From: Pseudomonadota bacterium
GTDB lineage: Bacteria; Pseudomonadota; Alphaproteobacteria; Rhizobiales; Beijerinckiaceae
Direction of reading: 5' to 3'
DNA: 30,003 nucleotides
Assembly (NCBI GenBank): GCA_023423995.1
Contig: JAFAEL010000180.1
Span: forward strand, 1 to 30,003
Shown: positions 12,167 to 18,390 of the stretch, piece after piece
Position numbering within the stretch: position 1 is the first letter of the stretch
How the letters are laid out: each line of letters starts with the position of its first letter
Made by a program: the position numbers and the translations under genes
Notes under the pieces: model-generated
Databases searched by the model: none
What the model saw: the letters and a program-made list of their open reading frames with translations, nothing else
What the model was told of the DNA's origin: nothing

Positions 12167-13249
12167 TCACCCCTGCGCGCGGGCGGGGACGGCCTCGACC
12201 GTCTCGCCCTCCTTCACGAAGTCCTGGCCCTCGACGATCACGCGCGCCCCGTCCGGCAGGCCGCCGAGCCAGAGGCTCTGCGGGCCGTCCTCCACCACGG
12301 AGACCGGCGCGAAGGCGACCTTGCCGTCCGGGCCGACATGGCGAACACCGAGCTTGCCTTCGGACGAGAAAGTCAGGGCCGAGCGCGGCACGCGTGTGGC
12401 CGGCACGGCGGCGAGCAGCAGATCCACCTCGGAGGTGACGCCATCCGGGATCAGGCCGCCCGGGTTCTTCAGCTCGATATCGACCCGATAGGTGCGCGTG
12501 CCGGGGCTCGCCTTCTTCGAGACGAAGCGGATCGTTCCTTCCGTCTTCTGGCCGGTGACGGTCCTGACCTCGGCCTTCCCGCCGGGCTGGACGCCCGGCA
12601 GCTGGCGCTCGGCCACCTCGATGACGGCCAGCATCGGGTCGAGCGCGATGATCTCGGCCACGTTCACGCCGGACATCATGACCTGCACGGCCTGGCCGAC
12701 CTCGACCGGGACATCCACGACGACGCCGGAGATGGGCGCGACGACCTCGCCCTTCTTCTGCTCGAGCTCCGCCTGGGCGAGGCCAGCCTCCGCGGCGCGG
12801 AGCTCGGCCTCGATCTGCGGCTTGTTGATGGACGGGTAGGAGCCGAGCTCGATCAGGCGCAGCCGCGCCTCGGCCTCGGACTTGCGCTGCTCCAGCCGGG
12901 CCTTGGCGCCGAGGACCTGCGCGATGCGGGCCTCGTCCGACAGCGTGGCGATCACGTCGCCGGCCTTTACGACGGAGCCGCGGCGGACCTTCAGGTCGAG
13001 GATGACGCCGGAGACGCGGGCCACGGCCCAGACCTTCCGGTCGGCTTCCGTTCGGCCGGAGAGCGTGATCCGGCGCTGGTGCATGCGCTGCTCGGTCGGG
13101 ACGACGGCCACCTTGAAGTGGGGGGCCGCGACCGGCTCCTTCATCTGCAGGGATGCCTCCTTGGCGGAGTCGCGCCCGAGCACGCCCGATCCGATCCATA
13201 CGCCTCCGCCGATCACGAGCGCTGCGGCCGCAATGCGGGACGGTTTCAT
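12167..13249 (-). CDS. RND efflux periplasmic adaptor (membrane fusion protein)
   Basis: A 360-residue protein with an N-terminal hydrophobic anchor (SRIAAAALVIGGGVWIGSGV, residues 4-23) and no lipobox cysteine. Then come the lipoyl-like half motif (WAVARVSGVILDLKVRRGSVVKAGD), an alpha-helical hairpin rich in Glu/Ala/Arg (about 105-165), the second lipoyl half (VVAPISGVVVDVPVEVGQAV), a beta-barrel and a C-terminal membrane-proximal domain. It links the inner-membrane pump encoded next to an outer-membrane channel. The ATG at 13249 overlaps the tetR stop as ATGA, with AAGG 7 nt upstream, which fixes the start and implies translational coupling. Confidence 0.93.
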   Translation of the reverse strand: MKPSRIAAAALVIGGGVWIGSGVLGRDSAKEASLQMKEPVAAPHFKVAVVPTEQRMHQRRITLSGRTEADRKVWAVARVSGVILDLKVRRGSVVKAGDVIATLSDEARIAQVLGAKARLEQRKSEAEARLRLIELGSYPSINKPQIEAELRAAEAGLAQAELEQKKGEVVAPISGVVVDVPVEVGQAVQVMMSGVNVAEIIALDPMLAVIEVAERQLPGVQPGGKAEVRTVTGQKTEGTIRFVSKKASPGTRTYRVDIELKNPGGLIPDGVTSEVDLLLAAVPATRVPRSALTFSSEGKLGVRHVGPDGKVAFAPVSVVEDGPQSLWLGGLPDGARVIVEGQDFVKEGETVEAVPARAQG

Positions 13250-13881
13250 GGCGTGACCTTTTCGGGCTGGGTTGCGCACATCGCGGGAACGGCGCCCGAC
13301 ACCAGGGCGCAGATGAGGTGCATGATCGCCGGGATCTCGCGCGCCGGCTCGTAATCGGGGAGGGTGGCGCGACGGACCATCACGCCGTCCGCCAGCGTGC
13401 AGATGAGGGTCGCGATGGTGCGCGTATCCATGGCCGGGCTGATGTTCCCCGCCGCGGCCGCCGCATCGAGAAGCGTCGTGAGCCGCTCGACGACCTCGTT
13501 CGCGAAATCAGCCGTGAGCTTGGCGCAGGCCGGGTTGCGGGTGGCTTCGCACCAGATCTCGAGGCAGAGCACCGCCTTTTCCCGCGGCTCGTCCTCGAAA
13601 TGGCGCCGGCCGAGCTCGGCGAACCCCGCCATGAAGTCGCGCCCCGCCTGATCCATGATGGCGAAGCTTTCCGCCACCTCGCGCCGGTCGCGCTCGGACA
13701 GGCCGGCCACGATCGCGTCCTTGGAGGGGAAATAGCGGTAGAGATTGCCCGCGCTCATGCCGGCTTCGGCCGCGACGTCCTGCATGGTCGTCCGGTGGAA
13801 GCCGGCGCGCACGAAGCACGTCTCCGCCGCATCGAGAATCCGCGTGCGGCGGTCGACCCCGTTCTGGTTGGCCTGGAGCAT
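13246..13881 (-). CDS. TetR/AcrR-family repressor of the efflux operon
   Basis: A 211-residue regulator. The N-terminal TetR helix-turn-helix is clear: TRILDAAETCFVRAGFHRTTMQDVAAEAGMSAGNLYRYFPSKDAIVAG spans about residues 12-60 (shown only for orientation by its parts RRTRILDAAE, TTMQDVAAEAG and LYRYFPSKD). The rest is a helical ligand-binding/dimer domain. The frame is open far upstream, but the homology begins at MLQANQNGVDRR, so the ATG at 13881 is chosen; a 22-bp operator ends 12 nt before it. The gene is first in a tetR-adaptor-pump operon with a 4-nt overlap to the adaptor, so it should repress its own transcription together with the pump, released by a pump substrate. This is standard family behaviour but not demonstrated here. 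Confidence 0.92.
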   Translation of the reverse strand: MLQANQNGVDRRTRILDAAETCFVRAGFHRTTMQDVAAEAGMSAGNLYRYFPSKDAIVAGLSERDRREVAESFAIMDQAGRDFMAGFAELGRRHFEDEPREKAVLCLEIWCEATRNPACAKLTADFANEVVERLTTLLDAAAAAGNISPAMDTRTIATLICTLADGVMVRRATLPDYEPAREIPAIMHLICALVSGAVPAMCATQPEKVTP

Positions 13882-13893
13882 GGTCGCCCAAAT

Positions 13894-13915
13894 TGAGAAT
13901 GAACGTTCATTCTCA
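13894..13915. promoter_or_regulatory. TetR operator: perfect 22-bp palindrome
   Basis: The half-site TGAGAATGAAC (13894-13904) is followed immediately by its exact reverse complement (13905-13915). Palindromes with GAATGAAC-type half-sites are typical of TetR/AcrR-family sites. It lies 12 nt upstream of tetR and covers the predicted -10 box, which fits repression by promoter occlusion. Confidence 0.85.
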
Positions 13916-13935
13916 TTGACCTCGGTTTGTGTCAA
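13907..13935 (-). promoter_or_regulatory. Promoter of the tetR-adaptor-pump operon
   Basis: On the minus strand a consensus -35 TTGACA (13935 to 13930) is followed at 17 nt by GAATGA (13912 to 13907), a weak -10 that falls inside the TetR operator. The -35 match is perfect; the -10 assignment is by spacing. Confidence 0.5.
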
Positions 13936-13993
13936 GCTTCTTGCCTCTTTCGCAAGCAGCGCACCCCGGCGCAGAGGGTGAAACGACGCCTCT

Positions 13994-14072
13994 CCGCTCA
14001 TCCCGGCGTACGCCGGGATCCAGTTCCAAGGTGAGCCTGGGCACCGACTTTCGCCGGTGCGAGCGGGAGCTT
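13994..14072. repeat. REP-like two-stem palindromic element, copy 2
   Basis: Stem 1 ATCCCGGCG/CGCCGGGAT (14000-14008 with 14011-14019) is followed by CCAG and a second stem CACCG...CGGTG (14042-14060), ending in GCGAGCGG. It has the same order of parts as copies 1 and 3. Confidence 0.75.
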
Positions 14073-14078
14073 CACCAC

Positions 14079-14107
14079 CGTCATTGCGAGCGCAGCGAAG
14101 CAATCCA
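14079..14107. repeat. Short dispersed repeat with ATTGC/GCAAT arms
   Basis: GTCATTGCGAGCGCAGCGAA continues to GCAATCCAG, with ATTGC and GCAAT arms. I recognise this as a sequence of the type found in many copies in alphaproteobacterial intergenic regions; only one copy is in this window. It sits between REP-like copy 2 and the next palindrome group. Confidence 0.5.
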
Positions 14108-14133
14108 GCCGAGGCGCGACGGGCGTGCGCGTC

Positions 14134-14293
14134 ACCCTCTCCCGTGTGGGAGAGGGTCGGACGCCGCAGGCGGCCGGGGTGAGGGCTGTGCGGCAGCCGA
14201 AGACGCTCGCGATAGACGCCGCAGCGACTCGGTCCTTGATCGATCCTGAGAGCTCCTGCCCTCACCCCATCCCTCTCCCAAATGGGAGAGGGT
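14134..14293. repeat. Mosaic of inverted CCCTCTCCC/GGGAGAGGG palindromes
   Basis: ACCCTCTCCC/GGGAGAGGGT (14134-14143 with 14148-14157, loop GTGT) and CCCTCTCCC/GGGAGAGGG (14271-14279 with 14284-14292, loop AAAT) are two hairpins in opposite orientation. Each is accompanied by GGGGTGAGGGC (14176-14186) or its exact complement (14258-14268), so the whole 160 bp is also a larger imperfect inverted repeat. This resembles paired REP (BIME-like) arrangements. No gene is present. Confidence 0.7.
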
Positions 14294-14318
14294 GCGCGGC
14301 GGCGCTGTCCCGCTCCAC

Positions 14319-14347
14319 TTGACAAGCCCAGCATTTATTCCTATATC
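14319..14347 (+). promoter_or_regulatory. Strong sigma-70-type promoter resembling an rRNA operon promoter
   Basis: A perfect TTGACA (14319-14324), a 17-nt spacer with an unusually AT-rich patch (CATTTATTCC) and TATATC (14342-14347) make the best promoter match in the window. It points rightwards, yet no forward gene follows until 18391; the next genes are on the opposite strand. Together with the boxA-like sequence downstream it resembles an rrn promoter. Confidence 0.7.
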
Positions 14348-14640
14348 TCCGCCGCTCGTCTCCGGCGAGGGAACGGCGGTCGACACCGGGCACCGTTGGC
14401 GGAGGCGAGGGCGGGTCCCAGGGTCGCGGTCCGGTAGGCCGGGGCGCTTGGGCGGCTGACCGGGCGTGTGCCCAGGGGCCGAAAAGACCGTCACGGGACG
14501 CCGGGAGGGACCTGGCAAATCCGCAATCCACCATCACCGAAGGCCGGAGAACCGGCGTCCCGCTTCCTCACAGGATCAGGACAGCTCTTTGACAGCACCC
14601 GTTCTGACCGACCTCGGACCGGGGACGGACGGCGCGTGCG
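14348..14640 (+). other. Orphan rRNA-leader-like sequence with boxA and long-range stem; no 16S gene follows
   Basis: Downstream of the strong promoter lies about 290 bp without coding potential. AGCTCTTTGACA (14583-14594) matches the E. coli rrn leader boxA (TGCTCTTTAACA) at 10 of 12 positions. An 11-bp perfect stem, CGGGACGCCGG (14494-14504) with CCGGCGTCCCG (14552-14562), lies just before it. A rRNA operon would be expected to continue to the 16S gene, but similarity stops and REP-like copy 3 begins near 14646. It may be a relic of a lost or rearranged rrn operon, or a promoter making a short non-coding RNA. Which is inference; the motifs are visible. Confidence 0.5.
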
Positions 14641-14645
14641 CGCAT

Positions 14646-14712
14646 CACCCGCTCATCCCGGCGGAAGCCGGGATCCAGCCCCTCCGCACCGGCTTCCGCC
14701 GGTGTGAGCGGA
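14646..14712. repeat. REP-like two-stem palindromic element, copy 3
   Basis: CGCTCATCCCGGCGGAAGCC (starting near 14650) opens stem 1 (ATCCCGGC/GCCGGGAT) and is followed by TCCAG and stem 2 (CACCGGC TTCC GCCGGTG), ending in GTGAGCGG. It is the closest match to copy 2 and separates the rRNA-like leader from the next gene's 3' end. Confidence 0.75.
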
Positions 14713-14754
14713 AGAGCTACCGCCGCCGCTTTCGAGGGGCAGGCTCTTCCGCCT

Positions 14755-15399
14755 TCAGACCAGCATCTCGGAGGAGATCACGCGGGTCCCCGGCAGCCCT
14801 TCGGCCACGCCGTCGACGAGCGCCGCCGCGATCCGGCCGGCCGGGTTGATGCGGTATCGCCGCGGCAGCACGGGGCCGAGAGCCCCGAGCGCGACCGAAG
14901 CGATCGCCTCCATGGCGCGAAACTCGCCCCGCTCCCCGCCGATAAGGCCGGGGCGGACGATCGTGAGGGAGGGGTAGCCGAGCTCTCCGATCAGCTTCTC
15001 GACCTCGCCTTTCGTGCGAGGGTAGAGCAGGCGGGACGAGGCGTCGGCACCCAGCGCGGAGTTCAGTCCGAAACGGGTCGCGCCCGCCGCGCGCGCCAGG
15101 CGCGCGACGGCGAGCGGATAATCGAGATCGACGCGGCGGAACGCCTCCGCCGAGCCGGCCTTCGCCCGGGTGGTGCCGAGCGTGCAGATGGCGGCATCGA
15201 CCGCCCACCATGCTGCCTCCCGATCCAGCCGGTCGAAATCGACGAGGGGGTTCTCGAGCTTCGGATGAGCGGCGAGCGGGCGGCGTGTCGGCGCGACGAC
15301 CGAGCGGAACCGGGCGTCGGACAGGAGCTGGGCCAGCACGTGCCTGCCGACGAGGCCCGTCGCGCCCGCCAGCAGGACCGAAAGCGCGCCTCCACTCAT
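14755..15399 (-). CDS. NAD(P)-binding Rossmann protein, atypical short-chain dehydrogenase (TIP30/epimerase-like)
   Basis: A 214-residue protein with the nucleotide-binding motif GATGLVGRH at residues 12-20, followed by VVAPTRRP after the second strand, a Cys-Thr-Leu-Gly-Thr-Thr strand (about 92-97), and FGLNSALGADASS where classical enzymes carry the catalytic Ser; YPRTKGEVE supplies the Tyr-x-x-x-Lys-like pair (Y..K). The size and order match short atypical SDRs related to human TIP30/HTATIP2 and bacterial 'NAD-dependent epimerase' annotations. Substrate unknown. A good GGGGAGG Shine-Dalgarno precedes the ATG. It lies 39 nt after the exported-protein gene on the same strand and may be co-transcribed with it. 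Confidence 0.8.
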   Translation of the reverse strand: MSGGALSVLLAGATGLVGRHVLAQLLSDARFRSVVAPTRRPLAAHPKLENPLVDFDRLDREAAWWAVDAAICTLGTTRAKAGSAEAFRRVDLDYPLAVARLARAAGATRFGLNSALGADASSRLLYPRTKGEVEKLIGELGYPSLTIVRPGLIGGERGEFRAMEAIASVALGALGPVLPRRYRINPAGRIAAALVDGVAEGLPGTRVISSEMLV

Positions 15400-15438
15400 G
15401 CCGTCCTCCCCTCGACCCTCCGCCCGCTTCAGAGCCGC

Positions 15439-15927
15439 TCAGTTGATAGGCTTGATGCTGCCGAGAATGGAATCGATGTCCTTGCCGTGCTTGGCCTGCT
15501 CCTCGTCCGAGCCCCAGAGCGTCAGCATGATGACGCGTTCCTTTCCGGCCGGGATGAAGGCGAAATTGACGTTGGTCGGGCCGTTGTCGTCCTTCGCCTT
15601 GAACTTGAGCACGGTGCCCTTCACGCCATTGAAGTCGAGCTCGAGTTCCTCCGGCTCGCCAGACGTGCGGATGTTGTTGTCCTTCAACCATTCCTTGTTC
15701 AGATCGGTCATCGCCTTGACGCGCTTCCCGGCCGCGTACTCGACGTAGAAGACGACATCGTTCTCGGGCGAGCTTGCCGAGTAGCCGAAATCGATCTCTC
15801 GCATCGTCCACGTATTCGGAACCGAGAGCGTCACGGCGGGATCGTCGGATGGCACGGCGAGATTCTTCGCCCATGCGGACGACATCAGCGCGACCGCCAT
15901 GGCGGCCCCGATAAGCAGCTTCTTCAT
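15439..15927 (-). CDS. Exported protein of unknown function (PsbP/DUF1795-like fold suspected)
   Basis: A 162-residue protein from ATG 15927, with a clear Sec signal peptide: MKKLLIGAAMAVALMSSAWA, cleavage after AWA at about residue 20. The mature part begins with NLAVPSDDPAVTLSVPNTW and alternates short strands and polar turns (WTMREIDFGYSASSPENDVV, then KAMTDLNKEWLKDN). It ends IDSILGSIKPIN, a helix-like C-terminus seen in small periplasmic proteins annotated as PsbP or DUF1795. That family link is by appearance only. The frame is open 16 codons further upstream, but the signal peptide and AGGAA about 7 nt before it fix this start. Periplasmic location is likely; function unknown. Confidence 0.8.
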   Translation of the reverse strand: MKKLLIGAAMAVALMSSAWAKNLAVPSDDPAVTLSVPNTWTMREIDFGYSASSPENDVVFYVEYAAGKRVKAMTDLNKEWLKDNNIRTSGEPEELELDFNGVKGTVLKFKAKDDNGPTNVNFAFIPAGKERVIMLTLWGSDEEQAKHGKDIDSILGSIKPIN

Positions 15928-15993
15928 GACTGATTTCCTGAGGTTGAGCCGCCGTTCTTGATGCGATCTCCCCAAAGATCGCGCGGCGATCTG

Positions 15994-16022
15994 CCGGTAG
16001 GATGCGCGCTAAACTTCGTCAA
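15994..16022 (-). promoter_or_regulatory. Possible promoter of the exported-protein gene
   Basis: TTGACG (16022 to 16017) on the minus strand is followed at 17 nt by TACCGG (15999 to 15994). The -35 is near consensus, the -10 poor. It sits in the 146-bp gap downstream of flhA, consistent with separate transcription. Confidence 0.25.
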
Positions 16023-16073
16023 TACTGCAAATGCTTGACCTTCCCGGCATGATGAATGCAGCCGTGGATAGTC

Positions 16074-18227
16074 TTACACGCTGCCCACCGTCTTGAGCCG
16101 GACGCGGGAGTGGATCTCCGCCTGGCCCAGCACGGGCGTCTCCCGCCGGAACCGCTCGATGATCGAGCGGACATAGGGACGGGAGCTGGAGGAGGTGACG
16201 AGCACGGGCATCTCGCCCATGCGGGCCGCGTCCTCGAACCGCTCCCGAACCGCCGTGACGAACTCGCCGAGCTTGGACGGCTGCATGGCGAGGTGGCGCT
16301 CCTCGCCCTGGCCCACGATCGAGTCGAGGAAGGCCGTCTCCCAGGCCGGGGACAGCGTGACGATGGGCAGGTGCCCCTGCGGGGCGGTGTATTGCGCGCA
16401 GATCTGCCGGGCGAGCCGCATGCGGACATGCTCGGCGATGTCGCGCGGGTTCTTCACGACGCCGACCACATCGGCGACGCCCTCCAGGATCGTGCCGAGA
16501 TCGCGGATCGAGACGCGCTCCGCCAGCAGGAGCTGAAGGACACGCTGGATGCCGGTCGTCGAGATCTGCGAGGGGACGAGCTCGCGGACGAGATCGCCGT
16601 GCTCCTTCGGCAGCTCCTTGAGCAGCTTCTGCACCTCGATATGCGACAGGAGCTCGGCCGTGTGCCCCTTGATGACCTCCGTCAGATGGGTCGAGATCAC
16701 GGTCGCGGCGTCCACGACCGTGTAGCCGCGGAGCGACGCCTCCTCGCGCAGCACGTCGTCGATCCAGGTCGCGGGCAGGCCGAAGGTCGGCTCCAGCATG
16801 TGCTGGCCGGGCAGCTGAACCTGGCCGCCCATCGGGTCCATGGCCATCCATAGGTTCGGGAAGACGCGGCCCGTGCCGGCTTCGACCTCCTTCACCCGCA
16901 CGATGTAGGTGTTGGGATCGAGCGTGACGTTGTCGAGGATCCGCACGGACGGCATCACGAAGCCGAGCTCCGAGGCGAGCTGGCGGCGAAGGGCCTTGAT
17001 CTGCTCGGTGAGCCGGTCCCCTCCCTCCGTGCCGTTCACGAGCGGCAGGAGCGCGTAGCCGATCTCGATCTTCAGGTCGTCGATCTTCAGCGTCTCGGCG
17101 ATCGGCTCCTCGGCGGCGGGGGCGCCCGGCTGGCCGGCAACGGCCTGGACGGCCTCGGCCAGGGCCTTGGCCTTGTTCTGGCCGTCGAGCTTGTAGGCGA
17201 GCCAACCGGCTGCGGCCGCGAGCGTCGCGAATGGGAGGATCGGGATGCCGGGCAGCAGGCCGATTCCCGCCATCACGGCCGCCGACATGCCGAGCGCCTT
17301 CGGGTAATGCGCGAACTGCTTGTGCAGGGCGCCGGCCGCAGCGCCGCGGACGCCCGCCTTCGACACGAGGAAGCCCGCCGCGATCGACACGATCAGGGCC
17401 GGCACCTGGCTGACGAGGCCGTCGCCGGCCGTGAGCAGCGTGTAGCTCTGCGCCGCCTGGCCGAAGGAGAGGCCCTGCTGCGCGACGCCGATGATGATGC
17501 CGCCGACGACGTTGATGAAGGTGATGAGCAGGGCCGCGATGGCGTCGCCGCGTACGAATTTCGAGGCGCCGTCCATGGCGCCGTAGAAGGCGGATTCGTC
17601 CTCGAGGTTCTTGCGCCGCTCGCGAGCCGTGTCCTGGTCGATGAGCCCGGCCGAGAGGTCGGCGTCGATGGCCATCTGCTTGCCGGGCATGGCGTCAAGG
17701 GTGAAGCGGGCCGCGACCTCGGCGATGCGGCCCGAGCCCTTCGTGATGACGACGAAGTTCACGATGATCAGGATCGCGAAGACGATCACGCCGATCACGA
17801 AGCTTCCGCCCATGACGAAGTTGCCGAAGGCTTCGATCACGTGGCCGGCGGCCGCGCCTCCCTCGTGCCCATGCGCCAGGATCAGGCGCGTCGAGGCGAG
17901 GTTCAGGGCGAGCCGGAACATCGTCGCGATGAGGAGAACGGTCGGGAAGATGGAGAATTCGAGCGGGTTCTCGATGAACAGGGCCGTCATCAGGATGAGG
18001 ACGGACATGATGATCGAGAGCGCGAGCAGCAGATCCAGCAGCAGCGCCGGCATGGGGAAGACGAGCACCACCAGGATGCCCATCACGCCGACCGCCAGCA
18101 GCAGGTCCGGCCGGCGGGTCAGCGCCCGCAGGTCGCCGAGGCTGGGAATGGGCACCGTCCCGAAGCGCGACGCCGCGGCCGGCGCCACACTGCGCGCGCC
18201 GTTGATTGCCGCCACTCCCTCGCTCAT
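16074..18227 (-). CDS. flhA: Flagellar type III export gate protein FlhA
   Basis: A 717-residue protein of normal FlhA length. The N-terminal half holds about eight membrane helices, including LLLAVGVMGILVVLVFPMPA and VMGGSFVIGVIVFAILIIV. The FHIPEP-family signatures FRLALNLASTRLIL (between the early helices) and GDAIAALLITFINVVGG are present, with the cytosolic FHIPEP loop around TKGSGRIAEVAARFTLDAMPGKQ. The C-terminal half is the cytosolic export-gate domain with LTEVIKGHTAELLSHIEVQ. FlhA is the proton-driven gate of the flagellar export apparatus and docks substrates. ATG 18227 is preferred to a GTG at 18260. No other flagellar gene is in the window: it stands between an exported-protein gene and a CLC gene, so here it is separated from fliR/flhB. 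Confidence 0.97.
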   Translation of the reverse strand: MSEGVAAINGARSVAPAAASRFGTVPIPSLGDLRALTRRPDLLLAVGVMGILVVLVFPMPALLLDLLLALSIIMSVLILMTALFIENPLEFSIFPTVLLIATMFRLALNLASTRLILAHGHEGGAAAGHVIEAFGNFVMGGSFVIGVIVFAILIIVNFVVITKGSGRIAEVAARFTLDAMPGKQMAIDADLSAGLIDQDTARERRKNLEDESAFYGAMDGASKFVRGDAIAALLITFINVVGGIIIGVAQQGLSFGQAAQSYTLLTAGDGLVSQVPALIVSIAAGFLVSKAGVRGAAAGALHKQFAHYPKALGMSAAVMAGIGLLPGIPILPFATLAAAAGWLAYKLDGQNKAKALAEAVQAVAGQPGAPAAEEPIAETLKIDDLKIEIGYALLPLVNGTEGGDRLTEQIKALRRQLASELGFVMPSVRILDNVTLDPNTYIVRVKEVEAGTGRVFPNLWMAMDPMGGQVQLPGQHMLEPTFGLPATWIDDVLREEASLRGYTVVDAATVISTHLTEVIKGHTAELLSHIEVQKLLKELPKEHGDLVRELVPSQISTTGIQRVLQLLLAERVSIRDLGTILEGVADVVGVVKNPRDIAEHVRMRLARQICAQYTAPQGHLPIVTLSPAWETAFLDSIVGQGEERHLAMQPSKLGEFVTAVRERFEDAARMGEMPVLVTSSSSRPYVRSIIERFRRETPVLGQAEIHSRVRLKTVGSV

Positions 18228-18277
18228 CCCGCGCCCGTTCGCACCGACCCCACCCGGCAAGTCTTGCCGACCGCATG

Positions 18278-18294
18278 GTTAGCGCGGAGTAAAC
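18278..18294 (-). promoter_or_regulatory. Possible CtrA-type site upstream of flhA
   Basis: Read on the flhA strand, GTTTACTCCGCGCTAAC resembles the CtrA consensus TTAA-N7-TTAAC with mismatches in both halves, 51-67 nt upstream of the ATG. CtrA control of flagellar genes is known in alphaproteobacteria. The match is imperfect. The rest of the 163-bp divergent region to the CLC gene shows no other clear motif. Confidence 0.3.
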
Positions 18295-18390
18295 ACGGGC
18301 CGGCCGATGCGGGCTGCCGGAGCGGCAATTCGGGATTCGACCGCGCTTGAAGGAACCGGGCGCGCTCCCAGCGGTCATGTAACCGGATCG

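Noticed and set aside
13882..14334. 150-codon N-terminal extension of TetR
   Set aside because: It would run through the operator and REP-like repeats; TetR homology starts at MLQANQN.
14589..14616. TTGACA within the boxA-like sequence read as a -35 box
   Set aside because: At 17-nt spacing the next hexamer is CCTCGG, not a -10; the match is better explained by boxA similarity.
13985..14715. CRISPR array
   Set aside because: The repeats are palindromic, of different families and not separated by unique spacers of constant length.
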